Source: Clostridium sp. chh4-2
GTDB lineage: Bacteria; Bacillota; Clostridia; Lachnospirales; Lachnospiraceae
DNA: 64,000 nt
Direction: 5' to 3'
Assembly: GCF_002899675.1 (NCBI RefSeq)
Contig: NZ_PKUU01000017.1
Coordinates: 85,805 to 149,804 of the forward strand
How positions within the stretch are numbered: position 1 is the first letter of the stretch; every line of letters begins with the position of its first letter. The notes beneath the pieces were generated by a model, which saw only the letters and a list, made by a program, of their open reading frames with translations, did not search any database and was not told where the DNA came from. The position numbers were made by a program, and so were the translations under genes. Of the stretch, positions 15,001-30,000 are shown in pieces.

Positions 15001-18000
15001 AGATTAGCGCGGTATTTAAAGACAGCGATGATCCGTCCCTCAGATTTGACGATGAAACAGTTTCCGATGTTTGGGGAACCGGACGTCTGGTGAGAGATGA
15101 TTTGCAGTATCAGCATCCTGCCTGTCTTGCAAGGGAATATGGCTTGGATGCCCGTTATGATGAACCTGCATCAGCGGCTAGAAATCATTATGGATCTAAT
15201 TACTCCGGCCAGAGTTTCAATGTAAATTATGGCGGGACGAGCAGCCATCATTATTGGGGAGGAAACTTATACGGATATGGAGGATACACAGATAATCTGC
15301 TGAATGGCGGTGCAGGAACAGAGAATAAGAATACAGGTTACAGGAGATATGACCATTACTATCAGGATAACAATGTGCTGACAGTAGGCTATAAAGCGAT
15401 AGCCAGCTATACGGTGGATTTCCAGCAATGGGCACAGACTTCCTGGGATACCAATTCTACAAATTATGCAACACCAATACCTTATGCTACGTCAGGAAGC
15501 AGCAATTACTCCTATCAGGATATTTCAAAGATTAATTATCTGCGCGGACAGCATTCGGATAATATGGCGGTACAACCTCAGGATCTGAGTGCAGCAGCGG
15601 ATATTACCATGAAGATTGATCTTCCTGTAGACGGATTTGACGCTTACTATGTTAAATTACGTCCTGCATTGAGGCCATTTGTCAATAGTGTAACTGTGGA
15701 GTATGTAACCTATGGCGGAGGATCGGCATTTGACGATCTAGTTATTAATGCTAGAGAAACCAATGTCAGCGAGGGTTCAGGCGGATGGCGCGGAAATGCG
15801 GCGAATGCAAATGCGTCCGAGTATTTGAAATCTGAGACATCTTTCCATGCAGGCTTTGAGCCAGATCAGTTTGATACAACCGGTAAGAAGATTAAATCCG
15901 GAGACAACAAGATTATTGATAACTCCGGCAAACTAATTGATTATACATTGATGACGAAATCTTCGGAAAGCTATTTGACTGAGGATATGGCAAAAGATGG
16001 AAACGGCACTATGTGGTGGAGAATCGGTTTAGCCGATACCAATCGTTATAACTTTAAAGACGATATAGATCTTTCTACTATGTCGGATGCTCTTCCGGGT
16101 GATGATTATAATCCTCAGCAGACAGAGTTTGGTTATGACCATGCGACTCCATATTACAGGCCGCCATCAATTAATGTAACTAAGGGTGATATTAAATCTG
16201 TAACTATCCATATGAGCATTAATCAGGACCCGGCGGCGTTAAACAGCTCCGACCAGTGGCAGAGGCTTTTGGCAGATGAGGGAACCTGGTATGAGGAATG
16301 GATCGATTCTCAGGCTGCAAGAGATGACCTGGATACTACTTGGTGGAAAGCTATGGGACAGAGCAGTTATGAAGCATCCAATTACAATCAGGTTCATCCC
16401 GGCAAGATTAATCTCAACTCAAAAGTGAAACAGGATACCAGACATTCCATTGAGATTACAGGAAGAATGATCAAATTAGGGCAGCAGGAGGCCAATTTAA
16501 CCACTTCTATAGAACTTGGCAAACAGTTTGACAACCGGAATGAGAATGAAATTCTGGAAGAGGATAGGGATGCACTAGTTGGAAAATTGATGGTAGATCC
16601 GGAAAACAGGGTATCTAAGCCAAGAAGAGATACCGGTGTAAAAGCCGGGGATACATTGGCTGACAGTTCTAAAGCTTCATCTGCACAGGAACATCTGCAG
16701 AGCAACTGGTCATATCGCAGATATTATAATTATTTCACTCATACGGTCAATGAAGGCGGTAGAAGCTTCTGGGATGAGGGTACGGTACTACGCTGTTATC
16801 ATGGAGATATTCGACATGGTTATTATGCTCAATATTACTACTGCACCTCTTACCAGCATTGGGATGAGTGGCACAGCAGGTATCTGAGAGATCGGGCAAT
16901 CATCAATGTTAAGAATGCGGATAATCTGTTAGATGTAGGAATCGGAGATGGAAACGGATATGTCCGTGATGCTGATGGAGATCCGGTACGTGACGCCAAG
17001 GGAAGCTTGGTAATTAATAACAGCAGCCTTGACAATAAGTGGTATGACAGTTCTGTATGGAATGATTCTTATACGACAACGTATGCCGGATTAAAGAACA
17101 TGGCCAACTATAATGATTTAAGACCATATACATTAAAGATCGGCCAAGTGGCTCACCCGAACAGTGTTGAGAAGAGCCATACCTATATTCCGGGATGGGA
17201 ATCCTACTGGAAGGGAGGCTTTACAGCAGCATATCAGGGAGCCTACAAGGAATGTAATCATCTGCATTACTACACTTCGAGCAGTGGTTATTATTACTGT
17301 GGCAATACAAGCTATTGGTTCCTCTACATCAGGAATTATGCTCCGGTCGAGACAATGAAGATGTACGATGAGTGGGCAGGCAAGTTCTCCCATATCGACC
17401 GCGTAGAAATCGAAGACACTCTTCCGGCCATTACAAGGGAAGACGGATGGTACAAGGGCTTCTTCAGCAGATATCTGGAAGTTGCTCCAAGTATGATCCC
17501 ATATGTGGAATCCGTAACTGTTGAACTAGAAACCAGAAACACTGACGGAACCGTATCCACAAGAACCGTAAAAGTTCCGAGAGGTGCTATTTATGGCAAC
17601 ACGCAGAAACACAGTGTAGAACCTGGATCCAATCCGAGGGCGCGGGGCAGCATTTCCTTATTCAGCGCAGCAGTTCCGGGTGATGGAGTAGACGTGGATG
17701 AAGAAGGCAATCCGATCATCATGCCAGGCGTGTCAGAAACTTATAATAAGGCCGGCGCAGGAAAGATTTATTTCCACTATGATGATATGAGAACTGATCT
17801 GACCAACATGACCGCTACCCAGAGCAATGCATTGCTGGCAGGAGACGATATCACGGAAGTGATGTCCAATGATGAATTTAACGATTCCATCGTGGCAGCT
17901 ACCAATGTGATCGAGGTGAAGAAAAACGAATATCCTGTAAAGGTTACCTTTACCGCTGTGAATATACCTGGAAATGGTGATAACGCCAGTGAGTTTAACG

Positions 18001-21000
18001 GTGTGCACAGAGACGATAATGGTGCGGCTCCGGACTTCTATATCTGGGGTAATATAAATGATATCATTGTTGATTACTATGAACCGGCTCACGATATTTG
18101 GAAGAGCTATGACAGCAACAGATTTTTAACCGGCGGCAGTGCATGGACGACCGCTCAGGTACAGCAGGAGCGTTCTAATGTAATTAAAAACCGCATGAAG
18201 AATCTCAGCGCAGAGCCGAGCAAGGTGAACAGCGTACAGGCCAAGTTCTATAAGACCGCTTATAATAAGATGATCAGTGAACCGATGTCTTCTGAAGAAT
18301 TCATCAACAGAAACTTCTGGGGATTTGATAACGAGGATAAGGATGAGAAATATAAGCTGGGCGCACCTATAGTTAAGAACGATGATGCATACTGGTGGGC
18401 TGATTATGTTCAGCCGGCTGCTAAAGTCAACATCGATACCATGGATGATCCGGAGATGACACGGGTATACGACTTTGCAGGTGATAATAAGTCGCCTATG
18501 AAGCTGCGTTACCGTATCTGGGCTGAAAACACTACCAAGAAGCAGAACCGCTACCTGACCAATGCGGATGGCAGCAATAAACTGGATCCTGAAGGGAATC
18601 CAATCAAGAATCCGGAATACGAGAATACGGCTTATTATAAAGATATGAACTATGTCAATGATCTTCCTGACGGATACCGTCTGGAGAAGATCTGGATACC
18701 GGCACAGTTTATCGATAAGGGACCGTATGACGATTATAGCTTTGAGGCGGACCGCCTGAATCTGACTATGGGTAAATTAGTGAAGATAGAGGGTGGAACC
18801 AGTGTCGGTAACAAGCGGGAATACAAGGTTGTTCCTGATCCGGATACGCAAGTGGAACTTCTTAAAGTGAGAGAAGACACCGAAGAAACGGAAGGAATTG
18901 ACCGGTTTGTATACAGCGAATATATGCATCTGGTACCGACTATGGAAGAAGCTGAAAAGGCTGCGGAAGAAGGCAACGAAGAACTGCTTCGGTTTGCTGA
19001 GAAAGACGATACATATGCTCACAAGTATTATGTGATCGATCTGGAGAAGATGTTCTTTGATGGTGTTCTAAAACCAATCGAGATGCCTTATACAGAACCT
19101 GAAACCGGAGTGCAGCGGATTTACATTCAGAACTATGTAGCTTCTTATAATTACCATATCCGTGTTAAGAGTAAATGGCTGGTGGATTATGAGAAGAACA
19201 AGACCCGCTATTTCCAACCGGAGTCAACTCTGACAGGTACGAGAGTCTTCGAAGAAAAGGATGGAGAGAAGGTAGAAATCACTCCTAAGGATCAGCTTCC
19301 GATCGATATCATGATGGAAGGCGTTTTCGTAGACAGAAGACAGGATGAGAAGTTTAAGAAGGCAACCGACAGCAATGCGACAGAAAGCGATGCCCAGGTC
19401 GAAGAGACATGGGAGAACCGGATGCCGTGGACAGATACTTACAATTCCCTGCCATCCATTGATACCGACCAGTTTACGCTGAGATTGAAAGATGCTGTAA
19501 AAGATTATGTTTCCCTGACTGTTCAGGCAGCAGGCGTTCATGTGATTAATATGACTGAAACCAAAAATCCGGAACAGCAGGCCAGCGGAGAAGGATCTGA
19601 ATTCAAAACGAAATACCTCACTGTGAGAGACAACCGGATACTCGATTTCTATAATCGTGCTACCAGGCTGGAGATTGCAGTAAACCGGCTTCCTTATAAA
19701 GATGCCGAATTAGAACAGATTGATCCTAATGCGCCGGAAAAAGATGAAAAGAACCGGCCAATGACAGGTGACTATAACAAACAGGATGATCCGGATGAGT
19801 TTGATTACGATCCGAGGAAACCTGATTACCAGGTTAATATTCGTAACCTGGTGCCTGGAGACAGATTTAACTACTTCATCACCGTTATTAACGAAAAAGA
19901 TCCGGATCGCGCTACCTGTTCCTGGAATCAGCCGGTTATCCGGTTTAAGGCTCCGGAAGGAACCAGAATTGCCAGATGGATCTATCTGCCGGAAACCAGC
20001 TACGGCATGGGTGAGGCAGAAGGCTATACAGTGGATGCGGAACCGATCATTAAAGAAGGTACGGAAGACGAACCTGAGATGGTTTACCGCGGATACCAGG
20101 TACCATATATTAATGGTGCGGAAGTGAAGTATCCGGAAGGCAAAGATCCTCAAGTAACAGAACCGGAAACGGATGTAACTGTTCCTGAGGACAGAATCCA
20201 ATTGATTGCATATGATCCATCTACAAGAGAAGTAACAGATGACGGTGACATTGTCTTTAAACGTCTGCCTCATGATACTGAACTGGTGGATCGGGTCAGC
20301 AGCGAGAAAAAAGAGGAACCGGTTAATAAACCTGCATTCCTGAGATCTGCTCCGGTATATGAACCTGCACAGCAGGAGGATATTACCACAGATATCGTTT
20401 GGAGATTTGATAATGCAGTAATTCCGATTAACCAAGGTGTACGCATCATGGTAGTGCTGGAAGTAGAGGACAACTTTACGGATGACGAAGGCAAGCCGGC
20501 AGATTACCGCGGTCAGGAATTAAAGGAATCCAATGTTTATATCGGAGCTCTTCCGGCTCACGGATATGAACCGTTCTATTTCGGAAACGATGACAGAACA
20601 GGAAATGAATCAAATATCGAATTTAATGATGATGCAGATCGTATTAAGGAAATCGTAGAGGAGGTTAAAAAGAACGACAGTACGGTAGAGTATAATGCGG
20701 TGAAAGCCGGCATTAACCTGACCGAAGAGTCGGATATAAACAGAAAGACAACCCAGGCTTGGGTGAAATCCTATGGTGCGAAGACTTATAAACCTGAAAT
20801 ACCAATTAAATCCACTTTATATATGGAAAATAACGTGGACGGTGCAGAGGCTAAACTGACAGTTGGCGAACCATATGAAAAGAATGAGCAAGGCTTTAAT
20901 GCAAACGAACCGACAAACGGTATGATTCGTAACGACGTTCGGCACGATATCGATGAATTCGATGTGATGGCAGATTTTATCGGCAATAACTATGATTATA

Positions 21001-24000
21001 ATGGCTATTCCGACGTCAACCATCGGACTCAGGTAACCGGAAACAAGGCTCTGGATCAGCAGGGATTCTTCATGAACGAGATTCCTAAGGTTATGTATGC
21101 GACGAATTCCAATGCCGAGAAGGATCAGGAAGCCAGATATTTTGTACAGTTGAGGGATGATCTACGTGATAACCTGGAATCTGACGGCAGTGACGAAGAT
21201 CCGTGGACAAAGAGCTATAATGATTTCTGGATCGAAGTAAACGGAGACGGTTACAGGTTGACTGATTTAGATGAAAACGGCCAGCCAAAAGAAGATACAG
21301 AACCGATCGACACATACCAGATTGCCAGATTCAAATGGAGATATTCCAACATAGCAGCTTACGGGCAGCCGGAAGAAGACAATAAGGAAACTTATCTGAC
21401 AATGGATCCGGTTGAGATTATCGGTATTGCGAAATATGCGGATAATAACCAGCTGCACAACGGTTCCAGCTACCAGTACACCAGAGTTCTGGCAGTCGGC
21501 ATAACCGGTTACTGGCGGCATGACCATTTGAGCCTGAATGATGAGGGAGAGGTGGATTCCTACCGTTACCAGATCAGCGGCAAATCAGAATTGACCGTAA
21601 GGCGCAGACTGCCGCAGGTAGTTTTAGACAGCCAGTCATTTGCTGTGGAAGACTATGCAAAAGAACAGTATCTGATTCAAGGTGTCAATGACATTGAAGA
21701 AAATAAAGATACAAATGCCAAGACGGCAGATCAGTTGAAAAAGTTTGCGGAAGATTCTTCCAAGGGTGAGATGATGCCTGAAAACGAAGCCAATACGATT
21801 AAGGGATATCGTCCGAAACAGAAGATCTGGAACAAGGTAACCCTGCTGGCGCTGAACCGTGAAGAACAGGATTCCAAGAAAGCATGTTCGATTAATGATC
21901 CTTACGGCAGTCTTGCAACCGGTGAACTTTACAGTCCGACCATCATAGATAAGGTGCCTGCATCTTATGTGATTATGCCAGGCGAGATGGGACTGAACGT
22001 CAGTGAGGATCCGTCTAATCCGACAGAAGTAACCCTCCCGGATGATTTCCAGATTAAATGGTACCGGGCAGACGGTTCCCTGAAGGATGAAAATGATCCA
22101 ACTTGGGCAGAACCAATCGTTACGGTTTACCAGGTGAAAGAAAAGGATATCGGCGGTGCGTTTACGGTTGACAATGACAAACTGAATAAGGCATTCTCAG
22201 CCGGTAACAACAAATCCGTCAGCCTGACAGATGATGTGACAACAGATGAAATCACGTATTTTATCTATACTTATAAGTTTGATAATGCGAGCGAATCCAA
22301 AGAGAATACGGCTGCTTTGCTTCCGGGTGAACAGATTGAATTGATCTACCCTGTGGAAGCGAAACTAAACGGTCTCCCAAGAGTGCGGATTGCAGAACTT
22401 CCTTATGAGAACAACAGCGCCTATCTACCAAGCTTCGGACAGTATGGCTATACAAGCTATACGGGAACTACCGCGTATAACAATGATAATGTGGTATATC
22501 CGTCGATCGATGACACCAAACAGAAGATGATGGATATGGATAATCTGATTCACGATGTGGCGGTAACCGGTTTAAGAGAAGGCGGAAGAGTAAAAGAATT
22601 TATTCCGTATGAAAAACCGGAGGATGCAAAAATCTATCATGATGATATGATGATCCATAGAAGTGAATTCCTGGGTGAATCCATGGCCTATATGCCTGGC
22701 GCCTATGGAAATATAGAGAAGGTCATCAACGGTTCCAACAGCCATTATGAAAGCGGAGCCAATGGTAAAGCATGGGATGTCGATATGGACAGTTCAAGGC
22801 GGCAGAGGGTAATCGTCAAGATATCTGAAACCAATGGTTTGTCCACGGTCTATAATCATAATGTCGGTAAGAACCTTATGGATTCCAACCGTATGTATGA
22901 TACAGAAAAAGGACGTCCGGAACCGCTTTATGGAAATTATGGCACTAACAGAACTTATTTCCATTATAGAGATTATTATAAGGATGTTTTAAAAGAACGT
23001 ACTTATAATACAGTTGAAAAATGGGAAGGCAATTTGGCACAAACCGAGAAGCCGGAAAACCTGATTTGGGCTTCCAACAGCCTGCATCTTCAGAAAGCAT
23101 GGCTTTACGGAACAAGCCAGTTCCTGCCGGATACATACTATGACAACAAGACAAATGACAGACAGGTGAATTTTACGGAATATCCTGCTGTGGCGTTATA
23201 CGACCTGAACTTAACTGATCAGGCTCCAGGCAGTGTGAACAGTTCTTATGCACAGAATATGTCACCGACCAGAAGCTTCCAGTTCGGTGAAACGTATATA
23301 GCCCGTCTGTATGCGGCAAACTATGGCGACTGGGATTTGGACGGAGTAGTATTCACCTATGTACTTCCAAGAGGTGTGATGCCGTTGCTGGGACGACCGG
23401 GTTCAGATACTACGGAAAATGGCCTGGATAAGTCACAGATTGAAGTTTATATGGGAGGCACCAGCATTAATCCTAATCTTGGCGAGTACTTAGATCCTGA
23501 ATCATTTGAGGTCAGAATCATTCAGTCTCCGAACATGGCTCTGGTTGAAGATGGTGTGAATCAGACGAATCATCTGGCAGCCAATTCACCGATGGATCCG
23601 CAGATGGCAGAAGAATATTACGGTGGCAAGATGTTTACTTACAGCGGTGAGGATATTATGAAGCCGTGGGTAGTAGAGATCACCATAAAAGATCCTCTGA
23701 CAAAATGGTGGAACAGAGGTGATGATGAAGACCATTATCAGATGTATGTGGATCTTGGATGTGTTGTCTATGGACAAAGTGAAAACAACCTGTACCATGA
23801 CACTTTATACGTAGCTCCATATACTGAGAAGAAAGCGGATTCAGAAACTGACACAGGTATTCACAATGAGGATTACTATCAGATTTATGACAGAAACCAT
23901 TGGCGCGGCGATATTATCAAGATGGGTAATTACAGCCAGCTTCACAGCCAGACGTATGGCATGGATGGTATCCGGAATTACAGGACTTACTATAGTTATC

Positions 24001-27000
24001 CTACCACCTACCTGTATATGAAACCGCAGTTCTATTCTCCGAATGTGATGTATTTCGATTATCGGAATCAGCTTTGCGGAACTTATATTGATGGAATGGC
24101 TACGGGAAATGATGACCAGAAACTGATTGTTAATCCGCATATCCCGGATCAGGAATATATAAACTATATTCCGGTGGGAGATGGAACCGGTAATAACAGA
24201 AAGTATGCGGTCAGCGGTACGGAGGCCAAAGTTAAGAGCCCGTTAATCAGGCATTGGTCTGAAGTGGACGGCAGCGAGGATGCAGCGCTTCATAATAAGT
24301 ATGGAGAGAGCAAATTCGATGAATTCTATCAGGCGATGGAAGACGGTACCTTTAAAGTAAGCATGTTTGCTGAAAACCAGTTTGTTTGGGAGCAGATGCA
24401 GAATGTCGATAATAATATCCATTACAAAGACGGGGAAGGCATCTATACCAAATCAGTTCCTTCGCTAATGGATGCAAGCAACCATTGGGCGACGGGCAAA
24501 GGAAACTACTCTATGCCGGTATTCACAGATCTGCTGCCATACGGTATCGTACCTGTGGATAAAGACGGAGTACCTTATCCGCGCAATGGATTAGGTGAGG
24601 ACGGCAAACTGATCGACTTTACAAGCCGGGAAGTGAAGGACAGAGGAATTTCCTTTGAACTGGATGTTACAGATGTGGTAAACGGCAAACCGGCAGTTGA
24701 TAACAAGGCTAGTGTTGTTACCAAAGATAAATATATAACAGAAGTCCAATTCATCGATAAAGATGAGAACGGAAATCCTGTAAACCGCTATTTAGTCCGT
24801 TTTGTTCCTTATATGAGGGTCTATTCTTCATTAGATTTGAGTATGAATCCACAATATGAACTCACATATGCGGATATGTATAATATCGTATATGCACCGG
24901 CGTTAAAATGGAATAACCGCTTGAATATCAGGTTTGATGCCATGGCGGTTGAGATGCCTGAGGCGGTGGATAAAGACGGCAACAAAGTGGATGCTTATCT
25001 GGAAAGATGGCAGCAGAACCGCAGCTTTACCGGAAGTAAAGTTCCTGGATACAAGTTCTTTACGGATGAGAAACTGGCCGAAATGTATGGCTATAATCCT
25101 TATTATGTAGGGGAAGAATCCATTAAATACAGCCAGATTGATTGGGATTGCCCGGTTTGCGGCAAGAAGCATGTTCTCAATGATAAACGTCTTGACAGTA
25201 CCGGTATGAACGGCAGAATTAAGGATCCGAGCCTGATTGGCAAAATGACAGAGGGAACGGAATTTGATTTTAGCCTGAATGTGGAAGATTATGCAGACAG
25301 GACAGCTTTAAACGTAAGTTATGATGTCCTTGATGTGAACGGAAACGGAATTATCGGTTATAAGGAAGACAGCGGCGGTGTGGCCGATCGGTTTGTATCC
25401 AATGTTATGCAGATCAGAACCAAGAATCCGAGAATTACTTTGGATAAGCAGATTCACGAAGATCCTAAGGGCATCCTACCTGATGGATACATCGGAGGAG
25501 ATGCGGATCAAAGCCCGGATTACCATGGAAATGATATTCATGACCATGAAGACTATAAACAGGGAAAACATGCATTTGGCAAGAACTCCTGCGGTGCAGA
25601 CTTCGAAGAAAATACATATACGGAAACCATATTAAAGAAACTTACCGACCATGAAATTACTTATGGCACAAGACTTTGGTATAGTGTGAAAGTAAAGAAT
25701 GAAGCTTCGGATTCCGAATGGGATACCTCTTACGGAAAACTGGATAAAGCTATTCCTTCAGAAACCGGTTATTATGAAGATGATTATGAAGAGCAGATGA
25801 AGCTGGAGGAAGAATATAGGGATAACCTGATTCTGAGATCACAGAAACTGTCTGAAAGCGGAAGCGTGGCTCACGGAGCATTTGTATTCTCCGACTATCT
25901 GCCAAGCACTCTGGCATACGACAGAGCGATCATGATCGAAACTTCGGACGGAACTCTGTTAACGAAGGAAGAAGCCGAAGCAGCTGGATGGACCATCATT
26001 GATAACTCTGCTGAGAAGCCGGAAGAAGGACACGACCGTGTGAAATTCGTAAGCATCACCGTAATCCCGCCTGCTACCATTGAGGGAGCGGCCGGTCAGG
26101 AAGACGCTTACAAACAGATGATTGGCGGTAAACATCCTGCCGGATATCTGAAAACGGGAGACGACTTCACTTTGAAGATCAGAACCCGTGTGGATACGGT
26201 TCCGACAGATGAAAAAGATTATGACGAGGATGGATTGAGTAAGGATACTTACTATAATAAAGTCTTTGTCAACCTGGATTGTCTGGATGGAGATTATTCC
26301 GAAATTACTGATCAGTCCTTTGCCGATTACCGGTTAGGCGGACAGAATAAAGACAGCATCCGCTATTACAGCGGTGAAGACACCAGCCGTTATGTGGATG
26401 GGGCGGCCGGAATTACGGTGAAACAGGACGCATTCATGACAGACGGAAAGACGGTGAAAGGCAGCGAAGAGAGAAGGCTGAACCAGTTTAAGGATAACTG
26501 GAACCAGAAGGTGAAGGACGAAGGAGAAACGGATCGTTATGCATATGACAGCGCATTCGGATTTAAGATCGCCAGAGCCGACGGAATTTCCAGAATCAAT
26601 ACGGATGAACCGGTTGTGCTTCAGAGCAACGGAAGCCTGACTGTTCCCGACTTTAAGGCCCTCACGCCAATTGATATTTATATTGATGAGGCGAGAATTA
26701 AGAAAGGCAACCAGGCCAATGCATATCTGCTGAATGACCTGCCGCTTTATTCCGTAATTAATAAAGCGGAGATGTACAATGACCTGAATAAGGATTATCC
26801 TGGTGCAATTGAAGTGCTGAATACGGTGAAAAAGATTTCTACCGGTAAATGGTATATTCCAGAGGAAGTCTGTCTCGTTTATGATGAGAAAGAACAGCCG
26901 GAATTCGTGGCATCCGCATCAAACGCTTATAGAAATGAGCTTAAAAAACATCTGAAAGTGACTGTTTATTATTCCAGCCGGTCGAAGACCAAAGAACAGC

Positions 27001-30000
27001 GTATGACGATAGACGATGACTTTGATGTCGACGCAGAGTATGAGGACGGCACTAGAATATGGAATAAGCTTGTGGAAAGCGATGTGGAAACGAATAAGGT
27101 GTATGAGATCCCATCTGCCGAACTGCAGACCGTGGGACAGGATATGAACCAGCTTCTGTGGCACATCTCCACAGATGATCCGGAGAAATATCCGATACCG
27201 GAAGGCTTCATGCTGGATATCGATGCAGATCCTAACAGCGACGGAACGCCGAAGGAAAAGAGAGAAGACAGGAAGAACATGTCGGATCTGAAGGCGGAGC
27301 TGAATGAGGACGGAGAAAATACCAACCCTAATACCCAGGAACCGTATCATATTACTGACTATAGGGAAGGCGTGGATGACGTATATAAGAACGGTATATT
27401 GGTTTCCTTAAATTCCAATACACCGGACAGCGGTGCGATCTCCTATTCCGCCCATTATCACAGACTGTTTACCCAGCTTGACGATATAAGCACTCAGGCG
27501 CTGGATTCCAAGAAAAGGGCAGGTTTCAGAATGGTTCAGAAACTTCCGATTCTGGAACATTACCTCAGCCATCAGTACTATAAGTATTCAAGGGATATTG
27601 ACGGTAAAGAGCATTATAACTGGGTTGATACTTCAGGCGGCGTCACGGTTCTGACAAAGGGAAGAACCATGAAGTTCAAGGTGGAACTGGATAATATCGA
27701 TGAGGAACACCTGAAAGGTAAACATGATGAAGAGGATGTTATGGACAAGCCTACGACTACGGCAACCATTCCTTCCATATTCACCATCGATTCCTTAGAG
27801 TATGTACCTTACGAAAAAGTGAAGGGAAGTGCGCTGGACGATGATTATACTACCGAATTTGATTATCCGACGGAGCGAACCCTGCTTTGGACCTACCATG
27901 TTGAATCTTTAGACGGCGGAGAAAAGAATGAAGAAACATCGATTGTACTGAGAACGGAAGAACCAAAGGATTCCGTAATATTCAGTAAATCCTTAGCCAG
28001 CGGCGAACGTTTTGTCCGCTTCGAATTCGATGGACAATTGATGCCGGGAGACAGGATTATCATTGAATATATGGGCAGAATTACTGCAACCAACGAAAAT
28101 AAGGACGGAACCAAGACCACGGTTACTTCGATTTATAGTACCAATGCTTATGGAACCTTGAAAAAGAATCCACCGTTAGGCGATGAAGAAATCCCATATA
28201 GTACCGCGGCTGACCAGTACGATTACGACGAAGATAAATCCACTCAGGATAACATGATCATTGTCCAGTCAGGAGAGATAGAATTTGAACCTGGTACTGA
28301 AACTGCGGGAAGTAAACTTGTAAAATCCCTGTTAAATGTGGATGGAGGACCTCTCACATATCCGATTCCTGTTTTAGAGGGAGAGCGTTATCACTACCGA
28401 GATGAAATCCTGAACAAGAAGCCATATCTTGAAAACAGTGCGGACAATTCCTATAGTGATCCGATGATCTTCGATATGCTGCCGGAACTGGGAGATTCCA
28501 AGATTATTGGACTGCAGACACAAAACGGAGTTAAAGCAGTGCCAAGAAAGTCCATGTGGGGACCATACAGCATGTTAAATAATGCTTCATTTAAACTGTA
28601 CAGACAGGCAGGAAAGAATGAATTTGAAGTCGATCCTGATTTATATACGGTTTATGTTGGACCTGTAAGCAGAACCGACGGTGCGATCACCGGACCTGGA
28701 GTAAATGATCAAGATCTGTTCATTAATCCGGAATACCGCATCAGTGTTAATTATTATGAAGTGATGCGTATGAAATTCAGGGGTGAAACCGTTAGCCCTG
28801 GTTTGATTCAGGATCGCCCTGTTTATGGATATGATTGGGAAGATCATTATGTAAAGATCGATGAAATCAGAGAGCTTCAGGAAAATGACCCTGAATTGGC
28901 AGAAGAAGTTTTACGTGGCCTGCGCTATATTGCGGTGAACTTCAATAATGACTACGAGATGAAAGGTCAGACGAAGTTTACGCTCAGATATGACCAGAAG
29001 GTTCCTCTGAATCTGCCAGTATACTATGGAACGCTTCCTATCTCTATGGAAGAGGAGAATGCAAGGAATACCGTAAGGAATTATTCCTCCATCAATACCT
29101 TTGTAAGATATTGGCAGTCTCTGAACCCGGCGGAGTCCAACGATGCGATGGTATATGTCAACGCACCGGAAGGCAGGGGATATATCGGTGATTATATCTG
29201 GCTGGATGAAAACAGCGACGGTCTGCAAAATGAGATCACATATGAGATTCCTGATGAGAACAAGAGCATACGTACACGTATGCTTCCAAAGAGAACTTAT
29301 GACGAAGATACCGGCCGGTATGAACCAGACTGGGGAACGGATAAAGATGGAAATCTGCTTCCTGACCCAGGTATCAATAAAGTTCTGGTACAGCTTTTAA
29401 CTCCTGGCGGACATCTTTCCAATATGGATGGTCAGGCAGTTGAAGCAGAACCTCATAAGGATGATTTGACAGGTCAGATGCTTTATACGGTGTTGGATGA
29501 TGAAACCGGAGAACCGGCTGAAGACTTTGAAGGCTTGGCGATTAAATCACTTTACGGCCCTGTTTCCTACATCTCAGAATCCGATTACTTTGGTAATCAG
29601 GGATATTACATCCTTCCAAATCTGAAACCGGGTGCCTATAAGGTACGTTTCACCATACCGGATCAGTATAAGGAATATGGACTCAGTACTCCGGTTGTCC
29701 GCGGTTCCGATATGAAGATTTATACCGCGGGAGAAAAAGTATATGAGAACGAGAAGGAAGTTGATGTTACCGGTCTTGTATTTGAAACTGTAAAACCGAT
29801 TACGGTGGAAGCTGCGGTCAAGGAAAGAGACAGCCAGTATGTATCCTGTGATATCGGTATCGGTATGCCGGTTCGCTACGGCGGAACCGTCTGGATCGAT
29901 GAATATGAAGATGAGTCAGGAACATCCTATGATGAAACAAACCGCGACAGCATTTACCAGAAGGAAAAACCTGTCGAGCCTCATGTAGGAAAAGAACAGG

